From Microthyrium microscopicum (taxonomy: Eukaryota; Ascomycota; Dothideomycetes; Microthyriales; Microthyriaceae), in contig MU004239.1 in assembly GCA_010405405.1 (NCBI GenBank), positions 1,566,722 through 1,630,721 on the forward strand: a stretch of DNA of 64,000 nt, written 5' to 3'. Of the stretch, positions 49,571 through 59,016 are shown one piece after another. Position 1 is the first letter of the stretch; the number at the start of each line of letters is the position of its first letter. The notes below the pieces were generated by a model. The model made no database searches and had not been told where the DNA came from. It saw only the letters and a program-made list of their open reading frames with translations. Both the position numbers and the translations under genes were made by a program.

Positions 49571-50328
49571 ATGAAGTACTCACCAATTCTCCTGCTCGCC
49601 AGTCTGGCATCCGCCGCGCCCCAGCTCGCCGCCAAAGGCCAAGCGACCTCCAACGATCTGCAGAACGGCAACTGCAAGCCCGTCGCCTTCATCATGGCTC
49701 GTGGTTCCACTGAGCAAGGCAACATGGTAAGCAGCTCTTCCTTTACCAATCTTCCAGCCAGCATCCTTCCATACCACCCACCACCCACCTCTCTCGAGTC
49801 TACGCCATACTAACATCTTCCAAGGGAACAATCGTCGGCTCCGGTCTCTGCGCCGCCATGAAAGCCCAAGCCCCAGGCCAAGTAGCCTGCCAAGGCGTCG
49901 GCGGAAACTACAAAGCGCTCCTCGCACCCAACACCCTCCCCCTCGGAACCGACCAAGCCTCAATCGACCAAGCAACATCCGTAATCACCTCCGCCATGAC
50001 CGCATGCCCGCAGTCTCAAATGGTACTTGCTGGCTATTCCCAAGGATCTGCCGTGATTTCCCAGGCAGTGCAGGCCCTGCCGGCGGATATGAAGGCGAAG
50101 GTTATGGCGGTGGCGTTTTATGGGTATACAAAGAATCAGCAGACGATGGGTATGTTGCCGGGCTTTCCTCAGCAGAATTTGAAGGTTTTCTGCCGAGGGG
50201 ATGATGGGGTTTGTGGGGGGCAGTTGGATGTTACGGCGGGTCATTTGGCGTATCAGAATGATGGGACTGTTGGGATGGGTGCGACTTTCTTGATGAGTAA
50301 AGTTCAGTTGCCTGCTGGAGGAAACTAG
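49571..50328 (+). CDS. Secreted cutinase-like serine esterase (CE5 family)
   Basis: Two exons (49571-49726 and 49825-50328) give 219 aa. A signal peptide is clear (MKYSPILLLASLASAAPQ). The mature part has AFIMARGSTEQGN, the oxyanion-side strand of the family, the nucleophile box GYSQGSAV (Ser), the Asp in FCRGDDGVCGG, and the His in TAGHLAY, in the usual Ser-Asp-His order. Cysteines are placed as in cutinases (NGNCKPV, AACPQ-like TACPQSQ, FCRGDDGVC). These alpha/beta-hydrolases cleave cutin or other hydrophobic polyesters outside the cell, which suggests growth on plant surfaces or plant debris, but such genes also occur in saprobes. The intron (98 nt) has a CTAAC branch and a CCAAG acceptor. 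Confidence 0.92.
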
Positions 50329-50735
50329 AGAGGAGGTTGGTGAGCAGTGGATGACTAGTAGCGGTTAGGTAGAATGCCATACTGTTGAGACTCTTAGTGA
50401 AGTTGTTCGTGTGCTTCGTAGCTTCAGTCTACAGGTGTCAGTATGATCAAGCCCTCAATACATACGTAAAGAGTAAAGTAAACAAGAGTTCGTTATCATA
50501 GGTGTATTCATGTCTATCATGGATTGCGAGAGGGAGCCAGAGCACCATTCACCGTTGAAACTCAGCACACTTCCCAGCTCTTTACGCATTTGTAGATACA
50601 ACAAGGTCCAGTCTTCAACCACAAAGCTCGTTTTCATTGGACCTAAACAGCCACCACTCCTTCAATCCTACACGTTGGAAAGTCGTCAAGTTATTCGGGT
50701 TGGCAACAGCTGATAGCGAGCTTTAAGCAGCATGC
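50329..50735. other. Convergent intergenic, cutinase and G6PDH 3' ends
   Basis: The 407 bp between the two stop codons of convergent genes hold both 3' UTRs and presumably overlapping termination signals. No gene was recognised. Confidence 0.6.
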
Positions 50736-52978
50736 TCATCCTGGTCTGAAGGCAATGACAGGATCTTCATCCTCTGGAGGTGCTGGAACACCATCGAGAA
50801 GTTCTGGATCGCTGACAATTTCTCCAAGCCAGCCTGGCAAATTGCTACCTATAGCTTCTCTATCTGATGCAGGGGCCATTGGTAGCTTGATATCGGAGTC
50901 AGCTCGGTATCGAATTTTGGAGAAGAAACCATGGCGAGCGCCAGGTGCACTGGGAACGTACTGCACAGAAGTTAGTCAGGATCAACATATTATAACTGTT
51001 CGAGTTAAAATTGATACCGGGGAACAATTTGCTAAAATGGATGGAAATGAATTGCTGGAATGGCAAGAACTTACCTTTGCGTTTTCAATGAACTTGTAGC
51101 CGAAGGATTCGGTGAATTGATCAAGGATCTTAGGGCCGCGAGATCCTGGAAGAGAAAGCAGTTAGCATATTCCTACGATAAAGTACTCGCCCTTCAAAAA
51201 GTTTTACCATAGGGGTACTCCATTGGAACCACTTCTTCGTGTTCGTCTAGGTAGTGAAGCAGTGGCGTAAAGATCTTCCAAGAAGCATCAAGCTCGTCGT
51301 CACGGACAAAGTTGCTGTGATCGCCCTTGATTGCATCGAGGATCAGGGATTCATAAGCCTCGGGGATCTTGAGATCCGAGAAGCGACGGCGATATGTGAG
51401 ATCCAGCTCAGTGACGATTGTTTGCATAGTAAGACCAGGCAGTTTGCTGTTCATTTTGATGTAGACAGACTCGTTGGGCTGCACTCGAATGACCAGTTCG
51501 TTCCGTGGAATGTCCTTAAAGATTCCGGAGGTAACGTCTTTGAATTGGATTCGAATCTCGGTCTTTTGCTCATTCAAAGCCTTGCCAGCCTTGAAGATAA
51601 AGGGAACACCTTCCCATCGCTCGTTCTTGATGTAAGCAGTGACAGCGGCGAAAGTTGGGCAGCGAGATCCCTTGGGAACAGTGTCATCATCCTTATAAGC
51701 TGGCTTGGAGCCGTCCACAGATTTCCCATACTGGCCAATGATGGTATTGCCTGGTTCAATCGGTGGCATACATCTCAGCACGCGGACCTTCTCGTCTCGA
51801 ATGTCTTCGGCGGAGAAGGAGATGGGACGTTCCATGGTGAGAAGTGTGAGGACCTGCAACAAATCTAGAAAGCGTTAGACATGTCACAAAGTTCATCGTA
51901 AGGCTCCTACGGTTTTGCATGACATCACGGATGATGCCAAACTCGTCAAAGTATCCGCCACGACCCTCAGTGCCAAATGGCTCCTTGAAGACGATTTGCA
52001 CATTGTCAATGTGTTGACGATTCCAAGTCGCATTGAAAAAAGTGTTTCCAAATCGAAGGATGAGCAAATTCTTGACCATCTCTTTGCCCAAGTAATGGTC
52101 AATACGGAAAATCTCTTGTTCGTCCCAGTCAGGGCCAAGGGCGGCTTGTAGTTCGCGAGAACCTCCCAGATCCTTTCCGAAAGGCTTCTCGACCTGAATT
52201 CATCAGTTAGAGTATCCAAGACAGCATTGTAGCTCTCAACGTACTATGATACGCGCGATTCCTTTCTTTGGATAGCAATTGCGCTTTAAATGTTGGCTGA
52301 CGGGGATGAAAACGGATGGAGGAAGTGCCATGTAGAAGACTCGGTTTGTCTCCTCGCGGCCGCCCTCTAACTCCTCGAGATGTTTGAGTAGATTCTGGAA
52401 AGAATCGTCTTGGTCATATTGGCCAGCAATGTAGGTGCAAAGCTCTAGGAAATCGTCCAATTGATGTTCCATCTCAGGAGTAGGTGTCTTGATGTTGGAC
52501 TTGACCCGCTTGAGGTATTCCTCGTGGTCCATTTTGGTTCGCGCATATCCCACAATCTTGACATCCTTGGGTAGGAAGTGATTTCTGAACTATTGGCCTG
52601 TCAGTATATACGTCATATCGCAAGGGTTGCTCATTGGTAATCGGTGGCAGTAGATATGGCTGAATGGGCATACCAATCCGAAAAGAGCTGGGAACTATCA
52701 AAATGTTAGCGTAATCACAGGTTGTGGATATAATTGGCAATGAGCGTACCGTCTTCTTCTTTGCAAGATCACCCGAGGCGCCAAGTACGACAATGATTGT
52801 GTTCTCGGTAAGCTCGATGTTGCTGGAGAGCAATTAGCAGAGAATATCAAAAGGCGGATGAGTGCGTTGTTGCCGGCGGATATCCGCGGAGACATTTGGG
52901 ATAGAAGTATAGAGGTAGAACATACCCGGCATGAGGCTCGTCGGCGGGCATGACGATGGTGCTTCCTTGGGGAGGCAT
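50736..52978 (-). CDS. gsdA: Glucose-6-phosphate 1-dehydrogenase
   Basis: Eight exons on the minus strand: 52978-52926, 52822-52750, 52694-52674, 52589-52245, 52193-51911, 51864-51208, 51145-51075 and 50960-50736, giving 575 aa. The third exon is a 21-nt micro-exon coding FPALFGL. Motifs are the NADP-binding [10 protein letters not shown], the active-site block [17 protein letters not shown] and [27 protein letters not shown] in successive segments. It oxidises glucose-6-phosphate with NADP in the cytosol, the entry and main NADPH-producing step of the pentose phosphate pathway. Typical fungal enzymes are about 505-515 aa. Here the last exon codes 74 residues ([13 protein letters not shown] to PVIAFRPG) in place of the usual short end, so the protein has an unusual C-terminal extension of roughly 60 residues. 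All junctions are GT-AG and frame-consistent. Confidence 0.94.
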
Positions 52979-54148
52979 TGTGGGATCTTGAGGATGGTCA
53001 AGGGGATGAAGAATGTCAATTGAAAGATGTTGAGGTAGAGGGAGAAAAGAAGTGGGAGAAAGATTGAGCAAGAGGGAGGAAGATGTCAGGGAGGTACGGA
53101 GATGCTAGCTCTGGCAGTTGCAGGTGCAGGATGCCAATGATTTAATCGATGACAAGACTGCAGTTGCAGGCACAATAATGCGGCGGATCCAATGGAAGGC
53201 CTGATTAGTGTACAATTGATATGCCGGGAGAGACGGGTACAGACGACTAAACACAGGCTGGTTCTGGGGCGGACTGTGGTCAGACTTTGGTGTTTGCAAG
53301 CAGAGACAGGGCGGTACCAGCTATCTTCTCTGGAGCTTGTAAGCTATCACAGCTATCACAGCTATGGTGTTTCAATCGTAAGCAATGAGGGGCAAGAAAG
53401 CCTCAATTTAGGTGGGGGATCTGAGGTACGTCAGGGCTCAAGTTGCTCTTGTTTCGAGAGATGATTCAGGTACTCGACTTTTGTTTCTTCTTCAATCAAC
53501 TGAAACTGATCTGCTCCAATTTTTAGCTATTTTCCCTCTCATACTCGACACAGTATTGTAGAACTTGCCTTCTTTTCGCCGAAATGAGATCACGATGATT
53601 GCCGTACGCCTTGAATCTTGATTGATGGTGTCGTGAACGATGCAATTGATGCCAGCAGTACATCATCATCACTAAGCTTTATACTGTGCTTACTACTAGT
53701 ACTATAAGGGTAACTATTTACTGTCACTACTTCAACCACTTCCATATTTGACTCTGGATGGTGACCGGTCAATGGAAACCTGCGTCTTGGACGCCGTGTT
53801 GGTGACCGGTCTAGGTATTTCGAGTAGTACTCTGGAGTATGAAGTGACGGATAAATATGGACATAACCGCTACTCGATCCTCCTGACGTTTTCATGTTTC
53901 TTGGAATATTTATTGTTCCAACCGAAAATAGAAAAGGTCACAAAGACTCTTTCTCCCACCATTGGCCTTGAAATACCCAGAGTGACCGGTTTAGTTTTTG
54001 GACTTTGAACCAGCTTCATTTGATTCTATTGTTCTCTGAGTGAACTCCAAGTCTGAAGCAGACGCACTCAGTTTTTCCGAGACATTGCGCTTTTCTTGGA
54101 CGTGGTTTCTTAAGTTTTGGTCCGGATTCAATCAGCATAGCCTTCGAA
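52979..54148. other. Divergent intergenic between G6PDH and the 54-kb gene
   Basis: About 1.17 kb. It holds two promoters. A short AGCTATCAC-type tandem repeat lies near 53341-53365, and three copies of GTGACCGGT lie between 53761 and 53990 (separate entry). No further gene is seen. Confidence 0.5.
53761..53990. promoter_or_regulatory. Three identical GTGACCGGT 9-mers upstream of the 54-kb gene
   Basis: The 9-mer GTGACCGGT occurs at 53761-53769, 53802-53810 and 53982-53990, always in the same orientation; its core ACCGGT is palindromic. The copies lie about 160-390 bp before the start at 54149. This spacing suggests a transcription-factor site cluster; the factor is unknown. Confidence 0.4.
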
Positions 54149-54973
54149 ATGCCGCCTATGGGTGAAGTTGTATATTCCCAAGATGCAACAATTGCTGTCA
54201 TTCGCGACTACTACGACTTTCTCACCAAATTGTATCTTCATGTAGAAGAAATTATCCAGCCACCAGAAGAAGGCTGGCCATCAATCACACCCGAGAGTTT
54301 AAAAAGTCTAGGCAAGACAGAGAATGTGGTTTCCCTGCTTCAACATCTACCTTATATCCGCGAGCACGATGAATGCGGAAACAAAGCCGACGGTACTCCA
54401 TGGACCTACTTCGCTGACTGGCAACACGAAGCCCAGATGCTAGCCCATGATAGTACTTTTGCGGAAAGACCAATAATCGTCTTCGAACTTTCACCACCCA
54501 TTGATGTACCAAGCCATGTGATCAGTCTCACCATTGGAGGACGCAATAGATGGCGCTTTCTACTAGATACAGAACTTGGTGTCATATACTGGATTGGCTG
54601 CCCCGAAGAGCTCAAACATGATTCTCGCCACAAGAAAGTTAAGAATGAAGCGAAGGAATTAGACTGGCGTGCAGGAGCGGGTATATGGGCTATCACGGAG
54701 TTCTTTGACCTCTTGAAGGACCAATACATAAAGTTGAACTTCTGGCCATACGATTCGCAGTATGTATACGATATTTGGGGTCATCATAAAGATGGAGTAG
54801 CTTCTCTGGTACGAGATATATATTCTGACCATGAATGGCCTGATTTGACGCAGTATCGCAAGGAGGAATGCTTAGAGGCTTTAGGAGCAGCACTAGAGGA
54901 GCATTTCCCTCTTCAGTATGGCCTTAGAGATGAAGGTGATCCTCTGAATCATTGGGGAATGAACAGTGTATAG
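54149..54973 (+). CDS. Conserved fungal protein of unknown function
   Basis: A single-exon frame of 274 aa. I recall related ascomycete proteins with a pattern like EEGWPSITPESLKSLGKTENVVSLLQHLPYI near residues 40-75, but no function has been attached to them as far as I know. There is no signal peptide or membrane span; the composition is acidic, with several Trp residues (WTYFADWQHEA, LDWRAGAGIWAITEFFDLLKDQYI). It may be a cytosolic or nuclear protein with one globular domain. It is divergent from G6PDH and has three GTGACCGGT sites in its promoter. The first ATG gives MPPMGEVVY; Met4 is an alternative start. Confidence 0.75.
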   Translation: MPPMGEVVYSQDATIAVIRDYYDFLTKLYLHVEEIIQPPEEGWPSITPESLKSLGKTENVVSLLQHLPYIREHDECGNKADGTPWTYFADWQHEAQMLAHDSTFAERPIIVFELSPPIDVPSHVISLTIGGRNRWRFLLDTELGVIYWIGCPEELKHDSRHKKVKNEAKELDWRAGAGIWAITEFFDLLKDQYIKLNFWPYDSQYVYDIWGHHKDGVASLVRDIYSDHEWPDLTQYRKEECLEALGAALEEHFPLQYGLRDEGDPLNHWGMNSV

Positions 54974-55611
54974 AAGTCTATCAAGCGAGACACGGCGACC
55001 ATAAATCCAGTATTATCCCTAGTTTGATCTTTATCCAACAGCGTTGGATTTCGCTTTCGGGTGAAGAATGAACCTGCCTTTATAAGGGAATCCTGTTATC
55101 CCTTGACTTGTAGAGTTCAATATACATCTGAAGTAGATCCATCGGTTTCGACTACGAGTTGATTGTAAGGAATTCAAGCCCCGTCAAGTTAGTGTACATC
55201 AACTTGGAGGAGGAATAACTCATCTATAAAGTTTCTTTGCTTCAGTTTCACTTATTATCAGCCTTCTGTATTTGTTTAGACAGCCCTTGAAGTTGCTCAG
55301 ACACAGGATTCGTAACAATTAGTGGACGGATTCGAAGGATCCAAAAGACATTTTCTCATTGGTGAATTAATCTACAAGCAGTCTATTTCATCCAATGCTT
55401 GACGGCCTACCTTGTATGTATCTGTGTCACATTTGCCAAAAGGCTGAAAATAGATAGCCTTGTCATAATTTTGGCCCCCTTCTCACCTACGGACATGTGG
55501 AAAGACTTCAATCATCATAATGAATCATCTTTCCTAACTTGAGTGTAGACATGTCCAGAATCACTCTCCACACTCTCCACACGCACTTGCATCTCCCATG
55601 ACTAGCCCGCG
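54974..55611. other. Intergenic, 54-kb gene to secreted-protein gene
   Basis: About 640 bp of unremarkable sequence; presumably a 3' UTR on the left and the promoter of the next gene on the right. No feature was recognised. Confidence 0.5.
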
Positions 55612-56331
55612 ATGAAGATCATTTCATTCTTGGCTGCCACAGTAGCAGCCAATTCACTATTAGAAGTCCCACCATCAGACATATCACCCCAAGAAATGTC
55701 CCAACTCGTTCCCAGCCGTACACTTAACAAGGCCTTCCCAACAACAGACCATCCAGACTGCTCAACTCCAGACTACCAAAAACTATTCAGCATTCCCAAA
55801 CCGACTGGCCAGCTGAATGAAGCGCTGGAATCTTACGGCTCCTCATTACTCAAGCCTTGTACACTTACCGGCGTTGAACGGACTCTATGCCCCTTTCCAC
55901 CAAAGACAGCCTGGTGCGCCTTTCCAACTGCCGCACCCGCTGCGGTGCTGCCCGCCTGGTCTTCTTACGGCAGCGAGGCCTCTGCGTTTTGGGCGTCAAG
56001 GGGCTCCACTATGCTTGTGCTGGCTAGGACGTGTCCGGAGCATTGGTATAACGCGCTCTATGGGGACCTGGGTAATCCGATTCGGCTTAATAATACTATC
56101 GTTCAGGCTGAGTGCTATGCTGATGCGCATGCTACCGGAGCGACTACGACTGCATCTTCGACGATGGGAGCATCATCGAGTAGAGCGACTGTTCGCGCTG
56201 GAGCGAGTGATGGTGGGCCGACGGTGACTCCTACTAGTACTACTAAGAGTGGCTCTGGTCGGTCTCGAGGGATAAATGGGGCCTTGGGAGGTACTGGACT
56301 GGTTGTAGCTGTTATTCATTGGATGTGGTGA
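55612..56331 (+). CDS. Secreted, probably GPI-anchored fungal protein
   Basis: A single-exon frame of 239 aa. The N-terminus MKIISFLAATVAANS is a signal peptide. The middle domain (about 60-175) has six Cys (HPDC, LKPC, TLCPF, WCAF, ARTC, AECYA) and motifs such as PTGQLNEALESYGSSL and WCAFPTAAPAAVLPAWSSYGSEASAFWAS, which recall a fungal secreted family of unknown function (I think DUF7735; from memory, not searched). A Ser/Thr-rich stalk follows, and the protein ends in a small-residue and hydrophobic tail (GGTGLVVAVIHWMW) fitting a GPI signal. It would thus be displayed on the cell wall or plasma membrane. The role is unknown. Confidence 0.72.
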   Translation: MKIISFLAATVAANSLLEVPPSDISPQEMSQLVPSRTLNKAFPTTDHPDCSTPDYQKLFSIPKPTGQLNEALESYGSSLLKPCTLTGVERTLCPFPPKTAWCAFPTAAPAAVLPAWSSYGSEASAFWASRGSTMLVLARTCPEHWYNALYGDLGNPIRLNNTIVQAECYADAHATGATTTASSTMGASSSRATVRAGASDGGPTVTPTSTTKSGSGRSRGINGALGGTGLVVAVIHWMW

Positions 56332-57059
56332 ATGTGGTACGACTAAATGGTTTAATAAATGGCGTGTCAGTGTTTGGAAGCAATCATGTACCGGCGCTTT
56401 TCGCGCTTTCTTTTTCAATCCCCTTTTCCGTCGGGGACATGAGCAGCCTGGCGGGAGATAATGGAAGCATCTACCTTTTGAGATCATAAGCATTGTTTTT
56501 GGCTTGGGTACGGAGGAGGAAAAGGATTTTGAGGCTCTGCTCTACAGCAACATTAGAGTGTTGTAAACAGCCGTGGCACGTGATTCGCTGCATGAACATC
56601 ATTATTTAAACATCAAGTTGTCTTCTGCGCTACTGTCTTAAGGATATATCTTGCAAACATACCTTGACATGCCTAGGGGCTTATGACAACCAGTGGTCGA
56701 TACCTAGGCCGATGCATCACAACAGCCGAGCGCTCAAATGACACTCAGCTCCCGCTGCCTACCGCTTTCACAGCAGTGGACCCGCGATGACAGGCGCATC
56801 AGGTTAGTTCTCGTGCTGCTATTGCCAGTTCGGACGAGCTTCTGCTTAGTATTTAGGAAGCTAACAGTCTGCGAAGCATTGATCTTTAAACACCCCGAGC
56901 CATGCGCATTCCTCGGAACCTTCTGACATCGCGATTCCTTGAATTGTCCCTCGCGATCTTCCTCATCACCAACGCGCTGGAAGTGTTTCATGTCCATAAA
57001 TTGTCTGTCCATCGGTCACCACACCCGCGTCTTCGAGTCAGTCTTTACGCAAAGACAGG
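56332..57059. other. Intergenic with possible eroded 5' part of the CAP59-like remnant
   Basis: About 730 bp. Two short + frames (56738-56926 and 56902-57129) contain hydrophobic stretches that could be an eroded N-terminal membrane anchor of the glycosyltransferase remnant that follows, but the match is too weak to annotate. Confidence 0.4.
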
Positions 57060-57240
57060 AGGATATACATCGCGAGCATACACTGGAATAACGAGATCCT
57101 TCAGGAACATTGGAATAGGCTGTGATTGACTTGACCAGGGTCATTGGCGCCGACAATGTCTTTGTCAGTGTTTATGAGAGTGGCAGTTGGGACGATTCGA
57201 AAGGAGCGCTGAGAGTGCTAGACCATGATCTGGATCTTTC
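57060..57240 (+). pseudogene. Remnant of a CAP59-type (alpha-1,3-mannosyltransferase) gene
   Basis: On the + strand, 57060-57118 reads RIYIASIHWNNEILQEHWN and, in the next frame, about 57120-57240 reads AVIDLTRVIGADNVFVSVYE then SGSWDDSKGALRVLDHDLD. This is the start of the CAP59_mtransfer domain as I know it (IASTHWNN..I...HWN.AVIDL...I...NVF.SVYESGSWDDSK.AL..LD). A frameshift separates the two parts near 57119, and the following conserved blocks are missing or unreadable. Intact members are type II Golgi membrane proteins that add mannose to capsule or cell-wall glycans. The gene is truncated and dead unless an unrecognised intron removes the shift. Confidence 0.75.
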
Positions 57241-57515
57241 CATGGATGGACGCATGTTTAGAAGTTTGCCAGGAGTCGCTCTTCTTGCCCCCGGAACATC
57301 GGGATGAGCGCTAATGAGATGGGAGTCCTGACATCCAGACTTCAGCACAACTTATACCCCATTGCGCATTTCTAGAGCCTGAGAATGCGACAATGGAAAC
57401 GAATCGGCTCAACACATCAAATGACACTGGCCACTTTGCTTACCAATGGTTTGGCTAGAATCAACTACAATCTCACCATAGTAGGCACGCAAATCGACGG
57501 GCGGGAGCAGGACCT

Positions 57516-57938
57516 GTGAGTAGATTCCGGCAGCTTCATTCCCTTGAGCGTTCAATCTATAGTGTCACTGGCGCACAGAAAGCTAGCGTAATGCAGTTCA
57601 AGTTGCTTGCCTATTCTGTGGGTTATGCATGCTCAAAATTAAGTTTATCGCCGATACTAGTCATGGTAGTGTTGATTGCATACTCGGCTTTGGCACTGAA
57701 CCATATCTTGTACTCGCTATTGACTGGATGGACCAGTGGATCTTGAGGCAGATCGACTGAAGTTGTTGCATTAGCAATGAACTCCACGGTGACAAGACGG
57801 CTACGAAATACAGATGCCGGCATAGACGCTGTGCAGGCATATGTCGAAAAGGTGAAGATTATTGAATACGAAGGGGTATTGCATATCAGGTTTGACGACA
57901 CGGACGGTGGAAACGAACTCAAAGAAGGTGAACCATAA
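57516..57938 (+). pseudogene. Remnant of a fungal multi-pass membrane protein gene
   Basis: The + frame from about 57516 gives FKLLAYSVGYACSKLSLSP, a membrane span (ILVMVVLIAYSALALNHILY), and SLLTGWTSGS, then a TGA at 57744-57746. The same frame continues as EVVALAMNSTVTRRLRNTDAGI and VEKVKIIEYEGVLHIRF to a TAA at 57936-57938. This order recalls the C-terminus of a common, uncharacterised ascomycete membrane-protein family (about: LYS...GISS.SWDSI.E..ALA.NS.PT..L.NT.AGI). The family usually has Trp at the TGA position, so one in-frame stop interrupts it. The N-terminal part was not found. The TGA could be a recent loss. Confidence 0.6.
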
Positions 57939-58240
57939 GGCTGAATCATAACATCACCTTCAAGCAAGGCCGACCTCTGTTTTCGATACCTATGCTGTTC
58001 ACTACTTATAGTCAACATCATTTTCCTCATGAATGCTAATAGCTGGCCCGCGGCCAATTAATCGGCACTGTTTCCAAAGTCCAAGGACCCGTAACTGGGG
58101 TTCTTTGCATTATTTGGTCTAGGATCTACTGTCTTGAAAGTCATTCCAGTGATGGTCGAGGATGTTTCCTCCATCAAATCCTTCTCCTACCGTTCTCAAC
58201 TCTCCATCTCAAGGAGAGTTGCACAAACCTTATTTCAGTA
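57939..58240. other. Short intergenic between membrane-protein remnant and MITE
   Basis: About 300 bp; nothing recognised. Confidence 0.5.
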
Positions 58241-58548
58241 CCGTTTTTACCCTCTGAGTTCGAACACGGTAGCGCCGGATTTTAACGTAATTTCTGCATT
58301 TCAGCCGGGTCTAACGGGGGTAAAAGGGGTTCTCTAGAGGTACACAGGCCACATTACATAAGGAAATGTGGATTACTTACCGTCTTTACTACTTCAAAAT
58401 ACCTTGCAAAAGACCACTGAAGGGCCCTAAAATAAGCCTCAATAGCGGGTAAGCTGCAGCCACCGGCAGGGGCGACGCCCGCTAAATTTAGTGGCGCCAC
58501 GACCCAAATAGGCACGCTACCGTGTTCGAACTCAGAGGGTAAAAACGG
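58241..58548. mobile_element. MITE, 308 bp, with perfect 34-bp inverted ends and TA duplication
   Basis: The left end 58241-58274 and right end 58515-58548 are exact reverse complements over 34 bp; the outer part reads CCGTTTTTACCCTCTGAGTT. The dinucleotide TA flanks both sides (58239-58240 and 58549-58550). This fits a non-autonomous Tc1/mariner-superfamily element. The interior has no coding frame and a balanced base composition, with no RIP-like AT bias. Its inverted ends do not match those of the Fot1-like element at 9989-11975, so it was mobilised by a different autonomous element. The perfect ends suggest a fairly recent insertion. Confidence 0.88.
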
Positions 58549-59016
58549 TAGTGCCTTCAGAAGTTTGGCGATATCGCCAATACATACGGCGCACTGTTGT
58601 GGGGTACAAACTCTTCAAGTCACCCTCCAGACTTTGAATCTAAATCGGGTCCTGGTCAGGGGAGCCACCTGCATACGGTATAAAGATGGTTAAGCATCAG
58701 CGCCACAAAGCTTCTGGCCATCCAACCTGCATCTTGATTTGACGCCACACGCCTGCTGTTGCAGCTCTCAACCAACGACCGAGTGAAGAGGCACGGCAGG
58801 CTATATCCAAAAGGAATAATTAGCGACTGTGGCGCTCCGTATATGATACCGAAAGGGACAATATTGGAATTTAAAGCGGTCGAAGGAACGGTACAGTTGC
58901 GGCTACTCGCTCGCACCGATTAATCTTGTTCTTGACTTGTGGAGTCATCTTATAATCACAAATTCAATACCCAGAGACCATACCTATCACGCCATTTAGA
59001 GTTATAGACGAACGCT
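58549..59016. other. Intergenic, MITE to MARVEL-like gene
   Basis: About 470 bp. Short frames on both strands have no recognisable family; it probably holds the promoter of the next gene. Confidence 0.5.

Noticed and set aside
57623-58057. 144-codon minus frame
   Set aside because: The opposite strand carries a recognisable membrane-protein remnant over the same bases, so this is its shadow.
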